A stretch of DNA of 64,000 nt from Prevotella sp. E2-28. Its GTDB lineage: Bacteria; Bacteroidota; Bacteroidia; Bacteroidales; Bacteroidaceae. The notes below the pieces were generated by a model that was not told where the DNA came from, searched no databases, and saw only the letters and a program-made list of their open reading frames with translations. Positions 16,025 through 24,779 of this stretch are shown in pieces. Each line of letters starts with the position of its first letter. Within the stretch, counting starts at the first letter, position 1. The position numbers were made by a program, and so were the translations under genes. Location: NCBI RefSeq assembly GCF_022024055.1, contig NZ_CP091788.1, positions 310,001 through 374,000 of the forward strand. The letters run 5' to 3'.

Positions 16025-17119
16025 ATGGGCATGGAAGAGGATTTGCTGATAGAAGATGATGAGCTGGAGTTGTTGGGAGGCGAGGAAAGTCCTGCCGGTG
16101 AACAGGAACTCTATGAGCATCTGCGGATAGAAGTAGACCGCGGACAGGTGCCCCTGCGTATTGATAAATACCTGACGGAGCATACGCAGCATTCTTCCCG
16201 TAACCGCATACAACAGGCTGCAGAAGCAGGTTTCTTGTTCGTGAATGACCGTCCGGTAAAGAGCAACTACAAGGTGCGCTCGGGTGATGTGATCACTCTG
16301 ATGCTAGACCGCCCACATTTCGATACGACAATAGAACCAGAGGACATACCGCTTGATGTGCGCTATGAAGATGACGACCTGATGGTAATTTATAAGCCGG
16401 CAGGCATGGTGGTGCATCCTGGTTGCGGAAACTTCCACGGTACGCTGGTACATGCTATTGCGTGGCATCTGCGTAATTTGCCATCGTATGATCCGAATGA
16501 CCCGCAGGTGGGACTCGTTCACCGTATAGACAAGGATACCAGTGGGTTGCTAGTGGTGGCAAAGACACCAGAGGCAAAGTCGAACTTAGGAAAACAGTTT
16601 TTCTATCATAATACGCATCGCAGTTATAATGCCCTTGTGTGGGGTAACTTCGTTGAAGACGAAGGACGCATAGAAGGTAATATTGGTCGCGACCCCAAAG
16701 ATCGTCTACGAATGGCGGTATTCCCACCTGATTCAGAAGTTGGAAAGCCTGCCGTGACTCATTATAAGGTGTTGGAACGTTATGGCTATACCACGCTGGT
16801 GGAATGTGTACTGGAAACGGGACGTACACACCAGATTCGTGCCCACATGAAGCATATCGGTCATCCGCTGTTTGCTGATGAGCGCTATGGTGGTGATCAG
16901 ATTTTGCGTGGTGAGCGCACGGCTTCGTATAAGGCTTATATCCAGAACTGCTTTAAACTTTGTCCACGCCAAGCACTTCATGCCCGCACCTTGGGTTTTG
17001 TTCACCCACGTACAGGGGAACAAATGGATTTTACCAGTCCGCTGCCAGAGGATTTGAACGCTGTGATTGAGAAATGGCGCAACCGACTGAAAAATAATGA
17101 ACTTAAAGAAATAATATAA
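16025..17119 (+). CDS. RluD-family 23S rRNA pseudouridine synthase
   Basis: RluA/RluD enzymes isomerise uridines to pseudouridine in large-subunit rRNA. The 364-residue protein has an S4 RNA-binding domain (about 40-95; LRIDKYLTE and VNDRPVKSNYKVRSGD), then the catalytic domain with HRIDKDTSGLLVVAK (166-180, catalytic Asp169) and the C-terminal TGRTHQIRAHMKHIGHPLFAD block. The N-terminal 30 residues are acidic, and the true start could be the ATG 6 bp later. It begins 1 bp after the PASTA gene and lies 8 bp before ddl. Confidence 0.94.
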   Translation: MGMEEDLLIEDDELELLGGEESPAGEQELYEHLRIEVDRGQVPLRIDKYLTEHTQHSSRNRIQQAAEAGFLFVNDRPVKSNYKVRSGDVITLMLDRPHFDTTIEPEDIPLDVRYEDDDLMVIYKPAGMVVHPGCGNFHGTLVHAIAWHLRNLPSYDPNDPQVGLVHRIDKDTSGLLVVAKTPEAKSNLGKQFFYHNTHRSYNALVWGNFVEDEGRIEGNIGRDPKDRLRMAVFPPDSEVGKPAVTHYKVLERYGYTTLVECVLETGRTHQIRAHMKHIGHPLFADERYGGDQILRGERTASYKAYIQNCFKLCPRQALHARTLGFVHPRTGEQMDFTSPLPEDLNAVIEKWRNRLKNNELKEII

Positions 17120-17127
17120 TAAATACT

Positions 17128-18117
17128 ATGCAACAGCAAAAACGCACAATTGCCATCGTTTGTGGTGGCGACTCTTCTGAGCACGATGTGTCATTGCGCT
17201 CGGCTCAGGGTCTTTATTCTTTCTTCGACAAAGAACGTTACAATGTCTATGTGGTAGAGATGAAAGGTACCGATTGGCAGGTGTTCCTGCATGATGGTAC
17301 TACTACACGTATGACGGTTCATGATTTCTCATTCAAGGAGGACGGAAAGAAACGTACATTCGACTATGTATATATCACCATTCATGGCACTCCCGGTGAG
17401 AATGGTATCCTGCAGGGCTTCTTGGAGATTCTGCATATCCCCTATAGCACCAGTGGCGTGTTGGTTGAGGCTCTGACATTCGATAAGTTCGTGCTGAACA
17501 ATTACCTGCGTGGCTTTGGTGTGAAGGTGGCTGATAGCGTGTTGGTACGTCGCGGACAGGAGAAGAAGATTAGCAAGAAGGAGATAATTGATATTGTAGG
17601 TATGCCTTGCTTCGTGAAGCCTGCTAACGATGGTAGTTCATTTGGTGTATCAAAGGTGGTGAAGCCCGATCAGTTGGCTGCTGCTATACGCAAGGCCAGC
17701 TTGGAGAGCGACGAGGTGATGATTGAGCAGTTCTTGGAAGGTACTGAGATTTCTATTGGTTGCTATAAGACCAAGAACAAGTCGGTGGTGTTCCCTGCTA
17801 CGGAGGTGGTTAGCGAGAATGATTTCTTCGACTATGATGCTAAGTATAATGGTCAGGTAAAGGAGATTACACCTGCTCGTATCCCAGAGGAGACGGCAAA
17901 GCGTGTGGCCGAGATTACCAGTCATATCTATGACATTCTGCATTGCAATGGTATCATCCGTATTGACTATATCATTTCGAAGGACCAGCAGATTTCAATG
18001 CTCGAAATCAATACCACACCTGGCATGACGCCTACAAGCTTCATTCCCCAGCAGGTGCGTGCTGCAGGATTGTCGATGACAGATGTTTTGACAGATATCG
18101 TAGAAAACCAGTTTTGA
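17128..18117 (+). CDS. ddl: D-alanine--D-alanine ligase
   Basis: Ddl joins two D-alanines for MurF to add to the peptidoglycan precursor. The 329-residue ATP-grasp protein shows CGGDSSEHDVSLRSA at the N-terminus, HGTPGENGILQGFLEILHIPYSTSG, FVKPANDGSSFGVSKV, and the metal-binding end RIDYIISKDQQISMLEINTTPGMTPTSFIPQQ. The length is normal. It sits between the rluD-type gene and an acyltransferase gene, 3 bp before the latter, in one operon-like run. Confidence 0.96.
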   Translation: MQQQKRTIAIVCGGDSSEHDVSLRSAQGLYSFFDKERYNVYVVEMKGTDWQVFLHDGTTTRMTVHDFSFKEDGKKRTFDYVYITIHGTPGENGILQGFLEILHIPYSTSGVLVEALTFDKFVLNNYLRGFGVKVADSVLVRRGQEKKISKKEIIDIVGMPCFVKPANDGSSFGVSKVVKPDQLAAAIRKASLESDEVMIEQFLEGTEISIGCYKTKNKSVVFPATEVVSENDFFDYDAKYNGQVKEITPARIPEETAKRVAEITSHIYDILHCNGIIRIDYIISKDQQISMLEINTTPGMTPTSFIPQQVRAAGLSMTDVLTDIVENQF

Positions 18118-18120
18118 TAT

Positions 18121-19281
18121 ATGGTAGAAGGAATAGAGCAGTTTAATGATATTAGGCCGTATGAGCCGGAGGAGATGAAGCAGGCGTTCAATGATTTGTT
18201 GAACGACCGCCAGTTTAATCTTATCATGAAGGGATTCGCGCCCTGGCTGCCTAAATTCCTTCGCAATGGCTTGCTGCGTCTGGCTTTTGTAGGGGTAAAG
18301 TCGCCCCTGGATTTCCAGAGGCGGTTTATGAAGCCTGTGGTCAACTATGTCATTCGCAAACATACGGATGGATGTACATTTGAGGGAAGTCTGTTGCCTG
18401 ATGATAAACGGGGGCCGCGCTATACGTTCGTCAGTAATCATCGTGACATCGTACTCGACTCAGCTTTTCTAGATTTGCTGTTGTTTAAGCATGATTATCC
18501 CACCACTGTAGAGATTGGTATTGGCGACAACCTGCTGATTTATCCTTGGATTAAGCGATTGGTGCGCATGAACAAGGCCTTCACGGTGCGTCGTGGCTTG
18601 TCTGCTCATGAAATGTTTGAGAGTAGTCAACTGATGAGCCGCTATATTCATTTTGCTGTTACTAAGAAGCGTGAGAATATATGGATTGCACAGCGTGAGG
18701 GACGTGCTAAGGATTCAGATGACCGTACGCAGGAGTCGGTATTGAAAATGATGGCTATGGGTGGTGACTTGAAAGAGTTGAACATTGTTCCTCTGACCAT
18801 CAGCTATGAGTTTGACCCTTGTGACTACCTGAAAGCACAAGAGTTTCAGCAAAAACGCGACAATCCAGCTTTCAAGAAAAGTAAACAAGATGATCTGGAT
18901 AATATGAAGACGGGCATCTTTGGCTATAAAGGACGAGTGACATATCATTGTGGTACGCCTATCAACCAATGGATAGGCGAACTTGATGGACTGCCGAAGA
19001 ATGAGTTCTATGCACAGTTGGCCCAACGTATGGATAAGGAGATTCATCGTGGCTATACGCTCTATCCCTGCAACTATATCGCCTTGGATGAGCTGAATGG
19101 TAATACGGAGCAGAGTGCTTATTATACCGCTGCTGACCGCCAGCGCTTTGAGGCTTATCTGAATGGACAGTTGGCAAAAATCAAACTGACTAATAAAGAT
19201 GAGTCATTCCTACGTCGTAAGATGTTGGAGATGTATGCCAATCCTGCTATTAATAAGGGTAAAGTGATAAGTGAATCGTGA
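18121..19281 (+). CDS. PlsC-like glycerolipid acyltransferase
   Basis: The 386-residue protein resembles Bacteroidales acyltransferases annotated as 1-acyl-sn-glycerol-3-phosphate acyltransferase. The catalytic region reads YTFVSNHRDIVLDSAFLDLLL, an H...D motif one residue longer than the usual HX4D, and the substrate-binding region WIAQREGRAKDSDDRTQESVLKM resembles the EGTRS block. No transmembrane segment is obvious. It probably acylates lysophosphatidate or a related lipid; the modified motif leaves the exact substrate open. It starts 3 bp after ddl. Confidence 0.78.
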   Translation: MVEGIEQFNDIRPYEPEEMKQAFNDLLNDRQFNLIMKGFAPWLPKFLRNGLLRLAFVGVKSPLDFQRRFMKPVVNYVIRKHTDGCTFEGSLLPDDKRGPRYTFVSNHRDIVLDSAFLDLLLFKHDYPTTVEIGIGDNLLIYPWIKRLVRMNKAFTVRRGLSAHEMFESSQLMSRYIHFAVTKKRENIWIAQREGRAKDSDDRTQESVLKMMAMGGDLKELNIVPLTISYEFDPCDYLKAQEFQQKRDNPAFKKSKQDDLDNMKTGIFGYKGRVTYHCGTPINQWIGELDGLPKNEFYAQLAQRMDKEIHRGYTLYPCNYIALDELNGNTEQSAYYTAADRQRFEAYLNGQLAKIKLTNKDESFLRRKMLEMYANPAINKGKVISES

Positions 19282-19288
19282 AAAGTCT

Positions 19289-19296
19289 GCTACCGC
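19289..19296 (+). repeat. GCTACCGC box at a start codon, with short repeats upstream
   Basis: AAGTGATAAGTGAATCGTGAAAAGTCT is summarised as degenerate AAGTG(A/T) repeats (19262-19288); it is followed by GCTACCGC, which ends 1 bp before the ATG at 19298. The box has the same orientation towards a gene start as at 24772 and in the four-helix-bundle cassette. Confidence 0.6.
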
Positions 19297-19297
19297 A

Positions 19298-19951
19298 ATG
19301 AAGAGAAGTCTTTTACTTTTTCCCCTTTTTACTTTCTTACCTTTTCTAACCTCCTGTACTCAGGATGCTTATGAGAAGGGTGAGGGCGAACTGTCGGCAA
19401 TGATAGCTGAAATGGGTGATGGTTTTACTACGTCAGATAAGAAGGTGACGCGCTTTGTGACCGATAATGGTGAGCAGTTTTCTGTAAGTAATCCTTTCTC
19501 TTCAAACATCATGCCAAAGGCCGATACGGTGTATCGCGCTATTTTCTATTATGTGAAAGATGGTACGAAGGCTGAGGTGAAAGGATTGAATAGGGTGGTG
19601 GTGGTTTCTCCTCAGAAGATGCAGGAAGTGAAAACGGATCCTGTGCGACTGGAAAGCGTTTGGATGGGTAAATCGAAACAATACCTGAATATGTCACTCT
19701 ATCTGATGCATGGCTATACGGATAATGAGGAGGCCAATCACAAGATTGGCTGCCGACGTGATTCTATACATCAGAATACCGATGGCACCAAGACGCTTCA
19801 TCTGACATTCTATCATGATCAGAACGGTGTGCCGGAATATTATTCACAGCGCATCTATTTAAGTATTCCGCTTCAATCGTTAGGTGTTGATTCCGTTAGG
19901 TTAAATGTCAATACCTATGATGGGATGTCAGAGAAGCGTATCAAGATTTAG
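19298..19951 (+). CDS. NigD-like lipoprotein
   Basis: The start at 19298 (MKRSLLLFPLFTFLPFLTSC) gives 217 residues with a lipoprotein signal ending in the lipobox Cys20. The rest is beta-rich (DNGEQFSVSNPF, YRAIFYYVKDGTKAEVKGL, a VESVWMG-like LESVWMGKSKQYLNMSLYL segment) and resembles the Bacteroidetes NigD-like two-domain proteins of unknown function. An upstream in-frame ATG overlaps the acyltransferase gene and adds nine residues that do not look like a signal peptide. It closes the 15376-19951 run. Confidence 0.68.
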   Translation: MKRSLLLFPLFTFLPFLTSCTQDAYEKGEGELSAMIAEMGDGFTTSDKKVTRFVTDNGEQFSVSNPFSSNIMPKADTVYRAIFYYVKDGTKAEVKGLNRVVVVSPQKMQEVKTDPVRLESVWMGKSKQYLNMSLYLMHGYTDNEEANHKIGCRRDSIHQNTDGTKTLHLTFYHDQNGVPEYYSQRIYLSIPLQSLGVDSVRLNVNTYDGMSEKRIKI

Positions 19952-19978
19952 TGCTATTTCTTGAGAAGGACAATAATC

Positions 19979-20992
19979 CTATTGTCCGCCGAGGCGTGAG
20001 AAATATTCTATGATATCTTCCCAGGTCTTGAAGGTGTCGGAACCAAACTCTAAGAGAGTGGCCATTGTGTCGCCCTCTTTTTTCTTACTGATAAGGTAAT
20101 CGCCATAAAGCAGATCGCGGCGAGGGGTGTAGATGGTATGTTGCCATGCTGGCACGTTGATGTATTCTTCAAGCCATTGCCCCCAATGGTTCTCTGTTGG
20201 GTAATCATCCTCACACACAAAGAACACTTGATAATTCTCGATAAGCAGACGTATGGCTTTCTGGCAGCTGCTGTTAGGTTTGTTATAGGTGTCAGCAAGC
20301 GTCTCTATACCTATATATATAATAGGACGCTGACGATGTTCCTGTTTATCATCAATCCAGCGAATAACCGGAACAACTGCATGCATAAACGAGCGGTCGT
20401 CCATGCGGTGTTCGCCGTGGAAGTGTGTGGCCAGTGGGTAGTGCTCGCGAAACATATCGAAAGTATCTACGAGGTTGTCCTTATCACCAAAGAGTCCGTA
20501 AACGCGATTTTCCTCCTTAATGCGTTCTTCGTTGCTGAGTCCTTCTAACCCCGAGAAGCGCAGTTCGGACACCTGACGATACTCTTTCACCAAGGCTTTA
20601 TCTACATAGAACTGCTGTATGCCGTCCAAGCGAGGGTTCTGAAAGGTTTGTGTGCCAGTCATGCCATGCTGTTGCATGGTGTCAGCCAGACAGAGAGCGG
20701 GATTCATACAGATGCGGTCGAAGCCATAAAGTTGCTCGGTGTACATGCCGCCCATGGAAGTTCCAAGAATCAGGTCGGTTTTTTCCTTCTCGCAGAGTTC
20801 ACGGAGTAAATCCTGAGCCTCGATGGGATGAATGGGAAGGTCGGGTGCGATAACTTTTGAATTGGGCAGGATGGTACGTAAACGAGTTACGGTGCCGCTC
20901 TGTCCACTACTGCCGAATCCGTGAAGATACATCACGGTTTTTCCCTTCATAAGGTCGGGAAATTGCTTAACGTATTGATTCTGTTGTTCCAT
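19979..20992 (-). CDS. YqiA-like alpha/beta-hydrolase fused to a HAD-like C-terminal domain
   Basis: Residues about 15-215 resemble the YqiA/UPF0227 esterases: MYLHGFGSSGQSGT (oxyanion region), ILGTSMGGMYTEQLYG with nucleophile Ser in GTSMGG, a FGDKDNLVD strand with a candidate catalytic Asp, and FHGEHRMDDRSFMH with a candidate His. The rest (about 220-337) reads IIYIGIETLADTYNK, VFFVCEDDYPTENHWGQWLEEYI, YGDYLIS and TLLEFGSDTFKTWEDIIEYFSRLGG, like the later half of 5'(3')-deoxyribonucleotidase-type HAD proteins, but without the DxD nucleophile motif. The fusion is unusual. Convergent with the NigD-like gene. Confidence 0.7.
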   Translation of the reverse strand: MEQQNQYVKQFPDLMKGKTVMYLHGFGSSGQSGTVTRLRTILPNSKVIAPDLPIHPIEAQDLLRELCEKEKTDLILGTSMGGMYTEQLYGFDRICMNPALCLADTMQQHGMTGTQTFQNPRLDGIQQFYVDKALVKEYRQVSELRFSGLEGLSNEERIKEENRVYGLFGDKDNLVDTFDMFREHYPLATHFHGEHRMDDRSFMHAVVPVIRWIDDKQEHRQRPIIYIGIETLADTYNKPNSSCQKAIRLLIENYQVFFVCEDDYPTENHWGQWLEEYINVPAWQHTIYTPRRDLLYGDYLISKKKEGDTMATLLEFGSDTFKTWEDIIEYFSRLGGQ

Positions 20993-21000
20993 ATATTTTG

Positions 21001-21008
21001 CAAAGGTA
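21001..21008 (-). promoter_or_regulatory. -7 element upstream of the YqiA-like gene
   Basis: TACCTTTG on the minus strand, 8 bp upstream of the ATG, so the transcript would be almost leaderless. Confidence 0.5.
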
Positions 21009-21121
21009 CAAAAAAGAATTGATAAGTGTCATATAATTGAATTGTTTTCTTTTTGAAGGTGTTAATTCAAATTGATTTATGTCAATTATATTCCAAACTG
21101 TAAGAAAAAAGCTAAAAAAAG

Positions 21122-21153
21122 TTTGCATCTGAAAGCAAAATGGTGTACTTTTG
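21122..21153 (+). promoter_or_regulatory. Consensus promoter of a candidate small RNA
   Basis: TTTG (21122-21125), 20 bp, TACTTTTG (21146-21153): a full match to the Bacteroidetes consensus, 43 bp before an intrinsic terminator and with no ORF between. Confidence 0.75.
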
Positions 21154-21157
21154 CATC

Positions 21158-21222
21158 GTGTTTTTCATAGTATTAGATTTAAGGTTAACAAAGGTTGGGT
21201 CACAGCGGTGACCCTTTTTTTT
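21158..21222 (+). ncRNA. Candidate small RNA or leader RNA with intrinsic terminator
   Basis: Transcription from the promoter at 21122-21153 would start near 21158-21160 and stop at the hairpin GGGTCAC-AGCG-GTGACCC (21197-21214) followed by eight T, giving an RNA of about 60-65 nt. No start codon opens a plausible ORF. The efflux operon downstream has its own -7 element at 21363, so this is either an independent sRNA or an attenuated leader. The family is not recognised. The 415-bp gap 20993-21407 holds nothing else clear. Confidence 0.5.
21197..21222 (+). terminator. Rho-independent terminator of the candidate small RNA
   Basis: A 7-bp perfect G+C-rich stem with a 4-nt loop and eight consecutive T. 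Confidence 0.85.
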
Positions 21223-21362
21223 GTTACCTACAACTAAAAATAAATTGCAAATGTTAGGAAACTTTTTTAACAGTTTGGTTTTTCGTATCGATGAATTGGC
21301 AGTTAAAATCTATTAACTGTCATTTTTTATCTATCTTATTTTTCTATATCAGATATAATTTC

Positions 21363-21370
21363 TATCTTTG
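21363..21370 (+). promoter_or_regulatory. -7 element of the efflux operon promoter
   Basis: TATCTTTG lies 37 bp before the TolC-like ATG at 21408; the -33 region is T-rich without an exact TTG. Confidence 0.55.
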
Positions 21371-21407
21371 CATCCTGAAAGAATGTAATAAATCAAATAA
21401 TATAATC

Positions 21408-22784
21408 ATGAATCAATTATTTTATAAGGTAAAGCTTAAAACCGGATGGATGAGTTTCATCTTCTTTTTTGTGTCTTTGCCTTTATGTGCCCAGAAACAA
21501 TGGACGATGCAGGAGTGTATTGATTATGCTATGCAGAATAATATAACCTTGCAGAAAGCTCGTCTCTCTCAACAGTCTGCCGTAGAGGATGTTAAAGGCT
21601 CAAAAGGTGCGTTACTGCCAACAGTGAGTGCATCGGCAAATCAGAGTTTGGGATATAGACCTTGGCAGAACTCTGGTATTACAACTGTTACGAATGGCAC
21701 GGTAAATACTAAAGTTGATAAAACGTATCTGAATGGCTCTTATGGCGTAAATGCGCAGTGGACGGTATGGAATGGTAATAAGAACACCAATAACGTAAAA
21801 TTGAGCAAACTATCTGGTCAACAGGCTGAACTGGAAGTGACTGAGACGGCAAACAGTATTCAGGAACGTATAGCCCAACTCTACGTACAAATACTATATT
21901 TGGATGAGAGTGTTAAAGTGAGCAAGGCCAGCTTGGAGACTAGTAAGAAGAACGAAGAGCGTGGAAAAGAAATGGTCGAAGTGGGCAAAATGTCTAAGGC
22001 CGACTTGGCCCAACTGACAGCGCAGCGTGCTACAGATGAATATAATGTGGTAGATGGTGAGGCACAGAAAGCTAATTATATATTGCAACTGAAGCAGTTG
22101 CTGGAGCTGACGGGCGATCAGGCCTTTAGTGTCGCCATTCCTCAAACCACTGATGAACAGGCTTTGGCTGAGATTCCCTCCTTGCAGAACGTTTATCAGC
22201 AGGCTTTATTAACTCGTCCTGAAATAGAGAACTCAAAGTTGGCTATTGAGAGTAGCGAACTGAATGTGAAGATTGCCAAAGCTGGCTGGCTGCCAAGTCT
22301 CAGTTTGTCGGGTGGATTCTCTACGAGCACCAACTCCCTTTCTGGAAGCGGTTGGGGTAATCAGATGAAGACCAATTTTAATTCACAGGCGGGGCTAACG
22401 CTGAGTGTTCCTTTGTTCGATGGCCGTCAGACCCGTACGTCGGTGAATAAAGCCAAAATTCAGCGCCAGCAGGCTCAACTCAATTTGCAGGATCAGCAGA
22501 AAACTCTTTATCAGACTATCGAGGGCTATTGGTTAGATGCTAATACTAACCAACAACGTTTCCGTGCCGCACAGACCACGGTAGAAAGTGAGCAGCAGAG
22601 CTATGATTTGTTGTCGGAAAAATTTAACCTGGGACTTACCAATATTATTGAACTGATGAATGGTAAGGATAAATTGCTGCAGGCACAACAGAATCGCTTG
22701 CAGTCAAAGTATCAGACTATTCTGAATCAGCAGTTGCTACGTTTTTATCAGGGCGATTTCTCAACATCAAGTATTACGAAATAA
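21408..22784 (+). CDS. TolC-family outer-membrane efflux protein
   Basis: The start at 21408 (MNQLFYKVKLKTGWMSFIFFF) gives 458 residues and a signal peptide cleaved near LCAQK; the in-frame extension upstream covers the promoter. Two outer_membrane_efflux repeats follow the first helix motif WTMQECIDYAMQNNITLQKARLS, with YGVNAQWTVWNGN and LTLSVPLFDGRQTRTSVNKAKI as beta strands and long Gln/Ala-rich helices. It forms the outer-membrane channel for the MacA/MacB-like proteins encoded directly downstream. Confidence 0.93.
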   Translation: MNQLFYKVKLKTGWMSFIFFFVSLPLCAQKQWTMQECIDYAMQNNITLQKARLSQQSAVEDVKGSKGALLPTVSASANQSLGYRPWQNSGITTVTNGTVNTKVDKTYLNGSYGVNAQWTVWNGNKNTNNVKLSKLSGQQAELEVTETANSIQERIAQLYVQILYLDESVKVSKASLETSKKNEERGKEMVEVGKMSKADLAQLTAQRATDEYNVVDGEAQKANYILQLKQLLELTGDQAFSVAIPQTTDEQALAEIPSLQNVYQQALLTRPEIENSKLAIESSELNVKIAKAGWLPSLSLSGGFSTSTNSLSGSGWGNQMKTNFNSQAGLTLSVPLFDGRQTRTSVNKAKIQRQQAQLNLQDQQKTLYQTIEGYWLDANTNQQRFRAAQTTVESEQQSYDLLSEKFNLGLTNIIELMNGKDKLLQAQQNRLQSKYQTILNQQLLRFYQGDFSTSSITK

Positions 22785-22798
22785 AAACAAAACAAGAT

Positions 22799-23992
22799 AT
22801 GAATAACAAAAAAACTTGGGCCATTGCCATAGTTGTCATTGCTATTGTGGCCGTTGCTGCCTATCTCTTCATGGGCGGCAAGAAACAGAATACGGTGTCG
22901 TTCGAAACGGCAAAGGTGGAACGCACCGCTATTAAGAGTTCTATTACTGCAACCGGAACTATTGAACCTGTTACTTCTGTTACTGTAGGTACACAGGTTA
23001 GTGGAATTGTCTCTAAGCTTTATGTTGATTATAACTCGGTAGTAAAAAAAGGTCAGGTCATTGCTGAACTTGATAAAACCAATTTGACCAGTGAATTGAA
23101 GACGGCACAGGCCAACCTATCGTCGGCGCAGAGCACGCTGAACTACGAGCAGAACAATTTCAACCGTTATCAAACCCTTTTCAACAAAGGACTGGTGAGT
23201 GCTGATGAGTACGAGACAGCTAAGCTATCGTATCTGAAGGCCAAGGAACAGGTGAATACTTCGCGTGAGAGCGTTCAGAAGGCTCAGACCAATCTGGGCT
23301 ATGCCACTATTACCAGTCCTATCGATGGTGTGGTATTGTCGAAAGCTGTGGAAGAAGGCCAGACCGTGGCAGCCTCGTTCAACACCCCTGAACTCTTCAC
23401 TATTGCCCAGGACCTGACCGATATGCGTGTCATTGCCGATATTGACGAGGCAGACATCGGTGGCGTAAAAGAAGGTCAACGTGTGACATTTACGGTTGAT
23501 GCCTTTCCTGAAGATCATTTCGAAGGACAGGTCACACAGGTACGCCAACAGGCAACAACAGAAAGTAATGTGGTGACCTACGAGGTGGTTATCTCAGCTC
23601 CCAACAACGATTTGAAACTGAAACCCGGTCTTACAGCTAATGTTACCATCTATACAATGGAGAAGAACGACGTACTTGCTGTGCCAGCCAAGGCCCTGCG
23701 TTTCACTCCCAACGAAGCCCTGCTTACTGAACAGCAGAAGGTAGAGGATTGTGAGGGCGACCACAAGGTGTGGACCAAGGAGGGAGAGACCTTTAAGGCT
23801 CACAAGGTAGAGATTGGTACAACCAACGGCTTACTGACAGAGATTGTAAGCGGCGTGAGCGAGGGTACTGATGTGCTTGTTGACTTCACTATTGATGGTG
23901 GTGATGCGCCCGCTCAGGACCAGCAGGCTCAGAACCCTTTCATGCCACGACCAAGAAACAATAATAAGAACGGCCAACAACAGAAAAAGTAA
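22799..23992 (+). CDS. Periplasmic adaptor subunit (MacA-like, HlyD/RND family)
   Basis: The 397-residue protein has an N-terminal signal anchor (about 7-25), a split lipoyl domain (VGTQVSGIVSKLYVDYNSVVKKGQVIAELD and GYATITSPIDGVVLSKAVEEGQTVAASF), a coiled-coil hairpin rich in Gln/Ala between them, a beta-barrel domain and a Gln-rich tail. This matches MacA-type adaptors that join a MacB ABC transporter to TolC. It lies 14 bp after the TolC-like gene and 5 bp before the ATPase gene. Confidence 0.93.
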   Translation: MNNKKTWAIAIVVIAIVAVAAYLFMGGKKQNTVSFETAKVERTAIKSSITATGTIEPVTSVTVGTQVSGIVSKLYVDYNSVVKKGQVIAELDKTNLTSELKTAQANLSSAQSTLNYEQNNFNRYQTLFNKGLVSADEYETAKLSYLKAKEQVNTSRESVQKAQTNLGYATITSPIDGVVLSKAVEEGQTVAASFNTPELFTIAQDLTDMRVIADIDEADIGGVKEGQRVTFTVDAFPEDHFEGQVTQVRQQATTESNVVTYEVVISAPNNDLKLKPGLTANVTIYTMEKNDVLAVPAKALRFTPNEALLTEQQKVEDCEGDHKVWTKEGETFKAHKVEIGTTNGLLTEIVSGVSEGTDVLVDFTIDGGDAPAQDQQAQNPFMPRPRNNNKNGQQQKK

Positions 23993-23997
23993 ACTGT

Positions 23998-24753
23998 ATG
24001 GCAGAGAATAAGAAAGTAGTCATTGAACTGCAGAACGTGAAGCGCTACTTCAAGGTGGGTAGCGAGACGGTGAAGGCTCTTCGCGGTGTCTCGTTCAAAA
24101 TCTATGAAGGCGAGTTTGTCACGATCCAAGGTACATCTGGCTCGGGCAAGTCAACGCTTCTGAATCAGTTGGGCTGTCTGGACACGCCCACCAGCGGGGA
24201 CTATTTCCTCGATGGTATTTCTGTGCGTGAGATGTCGAAGACCCAGCGTGCTCATCTGCGTAACCGTAAGATTGGCTTCGTGTTCCAGAACTATAACCTG
24301 TTGGCGAAGACCACGGCAGTAGAGAATGTAGAGCTGCCGTTGATGTATAACCCCGAGGTGTCAGCAACTGAACGGCGTGAACGTGCTATCAAAGCTCTGC
24401 AGGCCGTGGGACTAGGCGACCGCTTGGATCATAAGTCCAACCAGATGTCGGGTGGTCAGATGCAGCGTGTGGCCATCGCCCGTGCACTAGTCAATGAGCC
24501 CGCTGTGTTGCTGGCCGATGAGGCTACGGGTAACCTTGATACACGTACCTCGTTCGAGATGCTGGTACTTTTCCAAGAACTCTATCGTCAGGGCCACACC
24601 ATTATCTTTGTGACCCACAACCCTGAGATTGCCGAATACAGCAGTCGTAACATCAACTTACGAGATGGCAAAATACGTGAGGATACCTATAATGAGAACA
24701 TCAAGTCGGCAGCCGAGGCTTTGGCTGCGCTGCCGGTAACTAATGATGACTAA
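23998..24753 (+). CDS. MacB-type ABC ATPase (separate polypeptide)
   Basis: This 251-residue ATPase has Walker A GTSGSGKST, Q-loop FVFQNYNLL, signature MSGGQMQR, Walker B VLLADEATGNLD and H-loop FVTHNPE. In E. coli MacB the ATPase and permease are fused; here they are two genes, as is common in Bacteroidetes. It would energise the permease encoded 26 bp downstream. The C-terminal 25 residues beyond the ATPase core are a short tail. Confidence 0.94.
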   Translation: MAENKKVVIELQNVKRYFKVGSETVKALRGVSFKIYEGEFVTIQGTSGSGKSTLLNQLGCLDTPTSGDYFLDGISVREMSKTQRAHLRNRKIGFVFQNYNLLAKTTAVENVELPLMYNPEVSATERRERAIKALQAVGLGDRLDHKSNQMSGGQMQRVAIARALVNEPAVLLADEATGNLDTRTSFEMLVLFQELYRQGHTIIFVTHNPEIAEYSSRNINLRDGKIREDTYNENIKSAAEALAALPVTNDD

Positions 24754-24771
24754 GTGAAAAGTGATAAATTT

Positions 24772-24779
24772 GCTACCGC
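24772..24779 (+). repeat. GCTACCGC box directly at a start codon
   Basis: AAGTGAAAAGTGATAAATTT (24753-24771 region) precedes GCTACCGC, whose last base abuts the ATG of the permease gene at 24780. This fills the whole gap between the ATPase and permease genes. Confidence 0.6.
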
